Assembly (NCBI GenBank): GCA_029204225.1
Contig: CM055103.1
Coordinates: 41,995,368-42,059,367, forward strand
DNA length: 64,000 nt
Source of the DNA: Diphasiastrum complanatum
Lineage: Eukaryota > Streptophyta > Lycopodiopsida > Lycopodiales > Lycopodiaceae
Reading direction: 5' to 3'
The notes beneath the pieces were generated by a model, which searched no databases, had not been told where the DNA came from, and saw only the letters and a program-made list of their open reading frames with translations. Position 1 is the first letter of the stretch. Every line of letters begins with the position of its first letter. The translations under genes were made by a program, and so were the position numbers. Shown one piece after another: positions 10,454 to 20,200 of this stretch.

Positions 10454-11250
10454 TGTCGAAATGTCACTTTAACTTGTAGATCAAACTTGATAATCTTATG
10501 GTTGATGTTCACAGATTGATCCCACACGTGTGGAACCTGTTCACACGTGTGAATGGAAGCGAAAAGATTACTTGTATATAGTTGGATTTAAGTTAGATCA
10601 ACCTACACAAGTGTGAACTAGTTTTTTTGACTAGAATCTATGAAATTGCCATTTGACACTATTTCCTTGTATGTAGCTAGCACTTCCATGTGAATGAGTA
10701 AATGCTCCCACATGCTAAGATGCTGTTCACATGTGTGAAGCTAGCTGTACCTTATCACATGTACATATTCTCCTAGATCCTATTTTGTAGGGAAGATTCC
10801 TACTTTCAAAGAGACTAGTACTTGGATTTTAGCTAGTAGCATAAGTCAACTTTGTGATATGGGAATAACTTGCTCCCATTGGTGGATCTAAATGATGTGG
10901 CACTCTTCACACGTGCCAGACCTGTTGAATCAGCATATAGGTCGTGCTTGTACTTGATCTATAAGTACATCCCCTCGATCAATGAGAAGTTGATGAGACA
11001 TTGTGATTCTATACATTTTGTTTGTGATTTCACAAATAGAATTGTGATTTTATGCTTTGTATGCTATCATTGAGACTGTAGTTTGCTCTCTGCTCAAAGT
11101 CCGTACAGAGACTGTTTTCCACACGTGTGAGGCCGCTCTTTGTTTATTGATGTTTACACTTGTTGATCTTGCTAAATAGTTAAGAATCTACATCTAGGTC
11201 TTGATCTAATCAATAGAACTTGTTAGATCACTTGATTTGGCAATCAACAC
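10454..11250 (+). mobile_element. 3' LTR of the copia fragment
   Basis: Begins TGTCGAAATG directly after the polypurine tract and probably ends near ...GCAATCAACA. The right edge is approximate because no second LTR is available for comparison. A TATA-like CTATAAGTA lies near 10960. The LTR carries six copies or near-copies of the palindrome CACACGTGTG (see findings). Confidence 0.65.
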
Positions 11251-11791
11251 CTCTTGAAGATTGATTAGTACAATCAATCATTGTTTCAAAAATCAAAAAA
11301 TTCACAAAATTGACTATGACTAAGACCAAGATCCAACGGAAACCACTATATTTTGCAATATTTGAAGATTCTAACAAAGCTCTCAATGCAGGGGCCGCTT
11401 GGGAAAGTGAGCAAAGGATTATCACCTTGCCAATTCAGCATAAACATTTTGATTGAGAGACAGTTGTGATAGATGGAGGGTCAGGAGTCAATCTTATTTC
11501 TTCAAAATTGTGTGCCAAGTGGGGTCTTTTTAAAGCCTACAGCTTTTGCAATTAAGTTGGCAAATTAATGAGGCAGTTTCTATGGTTGATCCTCGAATCA
11601 ATGAGCATGTTATAATACCAGCTTTATTGGATAAAGGTAAAGGAAATATCAAAGATTATTCATGAAGTCAGAACTCTCGAAAGTCATCGCCCTCTCGGAC
11701 GACTTCAGCCAAGAAATCTAAACAAAAACAAAGATTAATCCCTTGAACCTTTGTAAGTTCGTCAAAGCTAGGCATTCTCTTCCTTGATGCT

Positions 11792-11827
11792 CCCCCCCCC
11801 CCCCCGCTCTCTCTCTCTCTCTCTCTA
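11792..11827. repeat. Poly-C followed by (CT)n
   Basis: Fourteen C bases, a G, then CT units. Confidence 0.9.
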
Positions 11828-12695
11828 ACAAATATCTAATATGATTTTTTGACTTTGCATAAGGCATTTTATCAGTTCAACATCATGAATCCGCTTGCCA
11901 CTGGAGTGCAATGCATCTCTCAATGTTACGATTCGTGTCAAATGGGCATGAATGTGTTTTTATTGCTCCATTCGAACATTATTCAACTTTGAGTTTAAAA
12001 ACATGGCCCAAGATGGAATTATTGTCTCGAACTACTCTCTAAGCACTTCCCAAGCAAACTTTTGCTTCAATGGGCGGCCTTCTCTCTCATCCCCTTTGAT
12101 ATCATTCCACAATTTGTTTCTCTATTAGTACATTTTTCATCTTAATTTGGATATGCCTTTCAACTTGCTTGATTTGCTTAAAATTGACTCGTCTATATTT
12201 GTCATGTCAAAACTGTAGAAAATGCAACCGTAGGCTAAACTAGGCCTTTTGAGCACAATGGTGACATCCAAACTTGATAATTTTGACTTGTAAAAATTTG
12301 TTACCAGATCCTCTGTTGCTTGAATAGCCAATTTGCCAATCAAAATCTTGAATTTTGTGAAATGCTTTATGCCATGTATTCCTTACTATGGCCTCCCAAA
12401 AAGGGACAAATCACAATGGTGGTCCATGGAGTACTTTCTCCATGGTCATCGCTTTATTTTTGTGCATCGTATTTGTAGATACAGTTTGGGTGCCTTTTCT
12501 TTGGAGGCCACAACCCTTCTTGGCTAAAATTGGACTCGACTTTACGGCTTTGAAAACGGCACTATGGAGACTATGGAAGCTATCTAGACTATACCTACAA
12601 AGCTTCAATCCCTGGAAGCTACCCTATACCGTACTATACAAAAGGCACCCAACTTTAAAAATTAATTCTGAAGCTATATGATACCTTCCATAGAT

Positions 12696-12700
<5 letters not shown>

Positions 12701-12742
<42 letters not shown>
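12701..12742. repeat. (CT)n microsatellite
   Basis: About 21 CT units. Confidence 0.95.
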
Positions 12743-12743
<1 letters not shown>

Positions 12744-13370
12744 GAAGGTAGACCTTTTCCTTCTGACAGAAGTTAACAGCTAAATTGAAAATTTGAAAAA
12801 TGACTATGGGTCCCAGTGACCTTCCATAGATGGAATCTTGGCTTTACGCCATGAAAACGACATTTTGGATGACGTAGTTACTATGCATTTCCATAAAGCT
12901 CTCAAAATATTACGGTTTTTTCAAGCCCTAACTGCTAGTTCCTCAAATTCCATCGGATTTAAGCACTGTCTGATGCTGTAATAACCTTCAAGCATCCAAC
13001 CCTGAATTAGTTTGCGGCCTACTTTGTAATAGAAGCAACACAACATGAATAACCGCATAAACTTTTTGGTGTAGATTGCAATCGTTTTTTGTTTTCTGAG
13101 AATCAAGTTAAAAGAAGCTGTCATGAATGTGAAAGATTTCAGATCCTTAAGATCCAATCTACTTGAATGATCTTTGGTTAGAAAGTTAAATACACTACCA
13201 ATTTCACCAATGTAGAAAAATCAGCATCTACACACAATTTGAGATGCAAACACTAATAGAACTTGATCAAACTTGAATGAAATGATTATGTACTGTTGTT
13301 GTCCGTACAAAACCAGCAAGCTACTGTATTTCACACGTGTGGATCCAAAAATAGCAAATATAGATCATTC

Positions 13371-13715
13371 TACACATAGAATTGCAAGCAATCACCAAGA
13401 TAGTGCACCAATGGATAGTAGAACCCAAGAGAACCATGTATAAGCATGAAATGAGATAGAGAAGAGAAAAGATGACTCTCTCCACGAGTTACATCCTTTT
13501 ATAGCAGGTCGAAACCCTATTTGGCCACTTGGCTTTCCCACCAAAATGCTAACCCTACCAATTTTGGGTCTAGATTCAATGTACCCAACTTATTCAAATT
13601 GAATCTACTCAAACTCGCATTCTATCTTTCCCACACTTTCAAAAAGTGTTTATTCAAATGAAATTTAGACTATTGAACTTTGAAAAGTCAACCTCTAAGT
13701 CTAAAACAAGTTTTG
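13371..13715 (-). repeat. Dispersed repeat, LTR-like, copy 2 (inverted)
   Basis: Reverse complement of 5025-5370 with moderate divergence. Shared sequences include TACACATAGAATTGCAAG, TGCACCAATGGATAGTA and GAGTTACATCCTTTTATA. The two copies face opposite directions and bracket about 8 kb. Confidence 0.7.
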
Positions 13716-14004
13716 GCCTCAATATGCCAAATATGAAAATATTGCAAAATGTGAGGAAACTAGTTGAATCTTTCACAATGAATAATTGCATATATGCGTT
13801 AATCATAGCTCATTCCTCTGAAAATTATGTTTTAGAAAGCTGACGAATTTACAACTACTCAATCAATATCTGCAACTCGTCCTTTGATGCGCAATAAGAG
13901 GTCAATCTTACTGAGCTGTACTTGCGAGGAACTTGTTATGGACCTGTTTTTATTTTAGAATGCTCAAATCGCCACCTGAGCAATAATTTATCATAACGAA
14001 CACA

Positions 14005-14112
14005 TTCTGTTCAGATTCAAAGTGAGCAAGCATTCAGATTCAAAGTGAGCAAGCAGAGTTCTGTTCAGATTCAAAGTGAGCAAGCATTCAGATTCAAAGT
14101 GAGCAAGCAGAG
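14005..14112. repeat. Minisatellite, two 54-bp units with four 19-bp cores
   Basis: Units start at 14005 and 14059 (TTCTGTTCAGATTCAAAGTG). Each contains two copies of CAGATTCAAAGTGAGCAAG. It lies about 750 bp upstream of the pTAC10 start codon. Confidence 0.9.
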
Positions 14113-14309
14113 ACGGCAAAAAAGGATCACTCAGCATATATAGTATCTATCTCTCTCCCTTTCTGCCCTGTGAACATTCTCGCGAAACGCAGATGACAGA
14201 TTAATGTGACCTCAGCTCCCGCAGCAAGATGATCAGAGAAAATCCAGATCCCGGAACGACATGATACTGTTATGTCGGGAAATGCTTTCATCTTTCACGC
14301 GAAACGCAT

Positions 14310-14378
14310 TCACCTTTCACTTTTGAAAGGTGAAAATTTATGGCCTTCAAAGCTGCCTTACTAAAGATAGTAAGGCAG
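14310..14378. repeat. Two adjacent perfect hairpins upstream of pTAC10
   Basis: TCACCTTTC-ACTTTT-GAAAGGTGA (14310-14333) and CTGCCTTACTA-AAGA-TAGTAAGGCAG (14353-14378) are perfect stems of 9 and 11 bp. Their role is unknown. They could be remnants of a small inverted-repeat element. Confidence 0.75.
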
Positions 14379-14597
14379 ATTATGGCATTTAATAAGTCTA
14401 ATTTTAACCAATAATCAGCAACAGCTGACCATAACGACAAGGGGAGAAGCAAGTCGGGCCCCCCACCACGATTTGCTAAAGATGGCAAAGGTCGCTAACA
14501 TGTCCGATCGGCAGCGCCATAGTAGTACCAAAATTCCCTCTAAGATTCTGGAGCAATGTCGGTACTTTAATACCCAGCTCCTCATGCACTTTATTTA

Positions 14598-14645
14598 GAT
14601 AAGGCTCTCCTGCACAACGAGGTGTTGCAAAAACCCTTTATAAAC
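14598..14645 (+). promoter_or_regulatory. Probable core promoter of the pTAC10 gene
   Basis: TTTATAAA at 14637-14644 is a good TATA box about 220 bp before the ATG. GATAAGG at 14598 is an I-box-like motif of the type often found in light-responsive plant promoters. The assignment rests on position and motif only. Downstream is a GC-richer leader with a four-codon upstream ORF starting at 14799. Confidence 0.45.
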
Positions 14646-14863
14646 CTCACACTTCATACCGTCGCAGGCAGCTGGGGAGGGAGTGAGGGACGTAGCAAGT
14701 AGGTAGCGCGCTCGGTCGCTCTAGCAGCGCAAGAGCAAGCGTAAGCGTAAGAGCAAGCGTAGTAGGTAGTTGAGACGTTAGGCCATTGAAAACATAGAAT
14801 GAAGGGCTGCTGAATTTGGTGGATTTTTTTCCGCAGGCAGGCAGAAGGTTAAGCCAATTTAGG

Positions 14864-15829
14864 ATGGCTTCACAACCTATGATGTATTTGGGTATGCAGC
14901 CAAAGCCATGGATGCATGATCAATTCAGGAGCTCGCAGGCAGAAACGCTGAGCTGCAAGAGCAGGTCTAGCTGCCTTTTCCCATTGCAATTCCGCTACTC
15001 TTCCTGCTGCACAAAATCCCATCGCATCTCCTTTCGTTATTCTCCATTGCAGTGCAGAAATTCTAGCACCTTTGTTCGCTGCCCACAATCCCCTGATTAT
15101 CCACTTCAGAAAGCTTTGGTGTTTGCTTCCACGATAAGAGGTCGCTTTTTGTCGAACAATACTTTCTCTTCCCAACGATCCATCAGCTGTGCAGCAGATG
15201 ATGAGGCAGCAGCAGATGATGAGGAAGAACCATATCCTGAGGACAAACCATATTCAATAAAGGGTGACCTACTGGTTAAGTACGAGTCAAATGTGGTGAG
15301 GCGAGAAATGGCTAAGGTATTTAAAGAGTGGTGGGCGAGAGGCTGGGCTCCCTGGGAAGAAATATTATCTCCCGAGAGCGAATTTGCTATTGATAGTCTG
15401 CAAAATCCTTTCAAGCCAAGCTCAAATTGGGAGTCTTTTAAGAAGATTCACCCACCTTGCAGGCCAGAGATTATAGAGAACAGAAAGAGAGCAGCAGCGA
15501 AAACAATTCAAGATCAAGTTGATGAATTTGTGGAGATGAGAAAGAAGGCTATCGAGATGAAAGAGTCACTGTGGGATCAGCCCCTTGTATTTACTCTGTT
15601 ACCTCCTAGAGATTGGCCGCCTCCAGGGTGGAAGGTTGATGCTAAGGAGTTAGCCTACATAAGAGAGGCCCATCAGCTTGAAGCTGTGAGGCTTTCTTCC
15701 AAGGATATTCAGAATGCTAATGCAGATGAGGATGCAGATGTTTCATTGGATCGTTGGCACACATTTATGAGGCAATATCACGAGTGGGTAGCTGCCAATA
15801 AGGAAACCCTTGACAAGCAGGCGAACCAG
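14864..15829 (+). CDS. PTAC10: pTAC10/PAP3 exon 1: transit peptide and N-terminal region
   Basis: Exon 1 encodes 322 residues from the first in-frame ATG (AGGATGGCT) to a GT donor at 15830, phase 0. The frame is open further upstream only from a TTG, so 14864 is the start. Residues 1 to about 75 are rich in Ser, Arg and Cys with few acids, as in chloroplast transit peptides. Then come an acidic patch (AADDEAAADDEEE) and a charged region with WWARGWAPWEEIL, NPFKPSSNWESFKKIHPP and RDWPPPGWKVDA, matching my recollection of the pTAC10 family. pTAC10 (PAP3) is a nucleus-encoded, plastid-located partner of the plastid-encoded RNA polymerase, needed for chloroplast gene expression. Identity rests mainly on this region plus the S1 exons downstream. 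Confidence 0.78.
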
Positions 15830-16399
15830 GTATTTCCGTTGATTTTGTCTGTCAGTATTGGTGAAAGAAAGATTGAAATGTCTTATTATAGTCCAGAGAG
15901 ACGAACACTATCTGTGCGTAGTCTAAATATGTAAAAACATGGTCTTTAAGATGCAGCTCTAGATACTTGCCTCTACCCTGTTGTCTTTACAAGATATGTC
16001 ATCAAATACATGAAAAAAAGATCAACGATAAAAAATTAAGGCACCCCTGAGTCTAGCTCAGTGAAAAACTTTTTTTCCAGTAAACTACATCCTTTTTCCA
16101 TTTGTTTGGTAGGTTGGCTTAATAAATCATACAAATTTTTCAGCTTTCGCTTTTGAATGTTGTGAAGAACTCCAATATGCTTGTGTCTTTGGCAATGAAG
16201 TAGTGCTGAGCTTCTGGTTCATGTTGCATATTAAACGCATCTCAATGTTGATGTACTCTGATTTTAGATTATTTTCTAGCTTGTTGAAAGCCCTCTTCTC
16301 TTTAGGATTTTGCCATACCCTTTTATTATCTAACAGGATCAAGTATAGCTAATTTAACTCATCTATTCCCTGTTATTTGAGCCAATCAATCTCCGCGTC

Positions 16400-17545
16400 A
16401 TACCATCATCTTTCCTTTGTAGTTGTACTACCTTTAGGAGGGATCCTAAAGGGATCCTATCAGCGTTCATCTCCTCAACCTTGTTAAAATAGTGTACCTA
16501 CTGTCTCTGCTAATAGAATTTCGTGTGGTTTGAACCTTTGCACCTCTTTCCTCTGAAAAAAGTTATTTTTCTTGTACAGACTCTATTATTTTCCATGCCA
16601 CCCTTGCCAAAGTTGGAACCCAACCTTGGCAGCCATACACTTGTCCTGGCTGCACCACTATGATAAAAATATTATCTCCTCATTTTTCAATTCCACAAAT
16701 GACTCTTCAATTTATTTTTTGCCATGGCAAATTGGTACCTTTAAATGTGACATTTATGTCGTTGTCTGTTATGCCAACTTTCAAAAATTCAGTTTGGCCA
16801 CATTCAATGTCATGTTGGAGAATTTACCAACTTTTCAAGTTCATTTAAGTCCCTCTTTAAGTTTGCCTTGTCCTTAACAAAGAGAACAATGTTATCTGCA
16901 TAGATGATCGACAACATTACATGCCATGCTACTTGCACTCCACAAATCCTAACCCATTTTTCTAATTCATCAATGAAAAGGTCAAATAGGGTTGTAGAGG
17001 GTGCTTTTAAAAGTCTTCATCTCATCCATAAAAGATCAATCTATAATGAGTCTTGTTAATTCAGCCCTCACCTTCTCATATAACCTATTTGTTGCCTCCC
17101 TTAGCTTTAAAGGAAGTCATAATTTGGTATGACTATCCCACACTTTTTAGGACTATGCAAAAAGCATTCTTGAAATCAAGAAAACAACAATAAGGGACTT
17201 ACCTTTCCCCTGTGCTCCATCTAACACTATTCTTAGGGCAGTAAGGTTATCAACTGTTTAATGTTTGGGCTTGAACTACCTTGTTGATTTATTTTTGTAG
17301 AACTTTTGGCCCAAAAGCTAACTTGTGCTGGTGCCATCTTCCTCAGCCCGGTTACTAATTTTCCTCTCTATAATTGACCTGAACAGTTTGGCCAATAGAC
17401 TTCTTACCATAATGATGTTAGTGCTCTACATCTTGCCTACCTCCTTCATAGATTGGCCAATCTATGGGAAACCTGATTCTGTAGCTTTACTAAAGATGTC
17501 TATTAGCACTTCCACTAATGCTCCTACCTTGCTTTAACATTTTGG
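16400..17545 (-). pseudogene. Decayed LINE reverse-transcriptase fragment
   Basis: On the - strand, in changing frames, RT motifs appear in order: a piece near 17190 reading LTALRIVLDGAQGKGKSLIV, then TLFDLFIDELEKWVRICGVQ (about 16990-16920), then MLSIIYADNIVLFVKDKANL (about 16915-16860), where the catalytic YADD is YADN. Many stops and frameshifts show it is old. The FxLxIDELE block is of the same type as in the LINE copies at 38997 and 60470-62165. Confidence 0.6.
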
Positions 17546-17554
17546 CGTCAACTT

Positions 17555-17930
17555 TGTTGAAGAGTAATGCCTATTACCCCTTTGGCTAAGCACTAATGTT
17601 ATTGTGAGTTGTACATTACTCATGGGGCATGTTAATAATTAAATACATGGGACCCCCTATTTGTAACTTAAATAAATAAATTAATGCAAGTTGCCCACTT
17701 GGCCAAGTAGCTCACTCATATGGTTGACACCTAGAATTTCCATGGATGTACTTGAGGTGCTTGCCTCACAAGGGAGTCGGAGGACCCACGCCCTCCTCTC
17801 TCTCAAGCAATTCATTTTGTCTTCTAAAATTCTCCTTGTATTTGATGTTTTCCATAGCTAAGTTTCTCCGGCTTTCCTGGTTCTTGTATTGCGGTTAAGC
17901 TACTCCATAGCTAGGTCTTGCAATTCATCA
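17555..17930 (+). mobile_element. 5' LTR and primer-binding site of copia family A (+ copy)
   Basis: TGTTGAAGAGTAATGCC... to ...GCAATTCATCA, 376 bp, followed immediately by TGGTATCAGAGC at 17931-17942, complementary to the 3' end of initiator tRNA-Met. It aligns along its length with the 398-bp LTRs of the - element. Confidence 0.88.
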
Positions 17931-18372
17931 TGGTATCAGAGCAAGTTGTCTAGCCTGTGAGTCTGAGAGAAAGAAACTTCAGCGCTTAGATTTTTGAGAA
18001 GATTATGATCTTCCACAAGCACCTCCTAAGTCAAATTAGGTTGGGAAGAATTTTTGGAGGAGCTTACACAAAAGTAGGGTGCACTTTCTGTAGGGGCTTT
18101 TGGTTTTTGATCCAGTGGGGTCTAGTGCTTGTGCTATCAAGTCCATACCAAGTGGCAAAGTCAAAAGTAGGAGCTGAAGGGTTGCCTTGAAGTGGCTACA
18201 TACCCTAGTTTAGGGTGATACCCTATTTGTTGGAAGTTGTTTCTGCTCTGATTTCTTTCAAGTTGAGCTTCTATTTGAGCAAAAGTTTTAGCATGGTTAG
18301 TCTTAGAGAGAGTCTGTTAAGCTGGGTTGATGGCACAAACTATAGAGTGTGGAAGTTCAAGATGGCTATTGT

Positions 18373-20200
18373 GATTTCTTTTTGGAAACATTTGTTGTAT
18401 TTCAAAAGAGTGCTTTGTGCATTGGAACAGGTTGAAAGAGAAGGATCAAGTCATTGCAACATGGCTACATCAAGTGGATACATGTTGGAAGGCAATGATA
18501 GGCTTACCTCAAGCAACTATGCATTGTGATAAGTGAGGATGGAATCACTTCTTGAGATGAATGATGTTTTGGATATTGTTGTAGGTTTGGAAGAGAGGCC
18601 AACAACACAACAAGATCAAATGAGGTATGACAAGAGGGCCAAAAGAGCTCTACACATGATAAAGATGAATGTTACCAATGAACTTCTCAAGGAAGTTGGT
18701 AAGTGTACTTCATCAAGTGAGGCTTGGGAAGCTTTATGAGTCCAAGTCTACTTCTAGAGTGTTGACTCTAAGAAGACAAATCTTTCAAAGTTTGCAAAAG
18801 AGTGAAGAGAGTCCAAATACTTTTGTTTTGAGAGTGAAGGCTTTGAATGATGAGTTATCTTGCATTGATGAGAGCATTAAGGAAGGAGATCTTGTTCAAG
18901 TTATTCTTAATGGTTTGTTGGATGCTCATGCTAACATTGTACAAAGTCTTGCCATTCAAAGACCTTTGCCAAGTTTGATTGATTTTCAAGAGATCTTGAT
19001 CAATGAAGAATATAGGCTTCAAGCAAGAGGTGGATCTTCATCGTCATCTCAAGTTGAAGAGAAGGCTATGTTCATCAAGGGCAAATTCAAAGGAAAAAAC
19101 AAAAGTAAGTGGTCTAAAGGGGGCAAGATCAATGGAGGCTTCTTCAAATGACAAAAAGAAAGATAGGTCAAAGCTAAAGTGCTTCTATTGTGGCATCAAA
19201 GGACACTTTGCAAGTGAGTGCTACAAGAAGAAGAGAGATCAAGATGACAAGCAAGGTGATCTTACTCATGATGAAGATGGTTTGGATGTTCAAAACTCAA
19301 ATGATGATGCTTTTGTGATGTCTTCATGTATGCTTGCTAATGATGGAGATCTAGATCCATGGTGGATTGATAGTGGTGCAAGCTCACATATGACTTTTCA
19401 CAAAGAGTACTTCACTTCTTTGTTGGCATATGAAGATGACAAGAAGGTGATCTACACGGCCAATGATGGTGAGTGTGCAATCAATGGATTGGCACAATTC
19501 CTATTTCTCTCTCTACAAATAGGAATGTTCATTGGAAGGATGTTTTGTTCATACCTTCCATTACCAAGAATTTACTTAGTGTGAGTCAATTGCTAAGTAA
19601 AGGTTTCAAAGTTGAGTTTGATGGAGATGCTTGCATGATCAAAAGGAAGGATATCTTGATTGCAAAAGGTAAAAGGCAAGGGAAGTTGTTCAAACTAGAT
19701 GCTTGTGTTATTGCTAACCAAGTTGGAATTCACTTTAGTATAGGTTTGCTGGAAATGATATTACCATCTTGCTAATCTACGTGGATGATATCATTTTGAG
19801 TGGTGGAGACAGCCAAGATGTGGAGGATATCAAGAGTGCTCTCAAGAGTGACTTTGAGGTGCATGATCTTGGTCATTTGCATTACATTTTAGGAATAGAA
19901 GTGATTAGATCTTCTCTATCTACTTTCATTTGTCAAGAGAAGTATGCTAATTCTATTCTAAAAATATTTCATATGGTAGGTAGATGGAAAATCTTGTGAT
20001 ACACCTATGGAGTCAAATGTAAAGCTAACTATAAGAGGTAATGATCCTTCAAGGACATTACTCTCTATAGAAAGCTATTTGGTTCACTCATCTATCTAAC
20101 CATCACAAGACCATATCTAAGCTATTTTATTGGTAGATTGAGCCAATTCATGCAAGATTCTAGTGAAGAGCATTGGAAGCTAGGGAAATGAGTTTTGAGG
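18373..20200 (+). pseudogene. Copia family B fragment: gag, protease, RT end
   Basis: Gag begins MATSSGYMLEGNDRLTSSNY near 18462. A zinc knuckle CFYCGIKGHFASEC lies near 19180, the protease site WWIDSGASSHMTFH near 19360, then after a jump at about 19750 the RT motif LLIYVDDIILSGG and the RNase H approach SLIYLTITRP. Integrase and most of RT are deleted. No LTR of its own is visible. The right junction joins its VLRYIL codons straight to family A gag at the shared string TATATCCTTG, which suggests recombination rather than clean insertion. Multiple frameshifts (for example after AWEAL near 18739). Confidence 0.75.

Larger units (their letters stand above)
11251..13370. other. Gene-free stretch with a retroviral-type protease scrap
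   Basis: Around 11445-11520 the + strand encodes TVVIDGGSGVNLISSKLCA, the active-site region of a retroelement aspartic protease, interrupted by stops on both sides. The remainder contains a C-run plus CT repeat (11792-11827) and a (CT)n tract (12701-12742). No other supported gene. Confidence 0.5.

Noticed and set aside
14005-14112. CRISPR-like array
   Set aside because: Repeats are directly adjacent with no unique spacers, and the sequence is plant nuclear DNA.
14816-14863. N-terminal extension of pTAC10
   Set aside because: The extended frame starts at TTG, not ATG. The first in-frame ATG is 14864, in good context.
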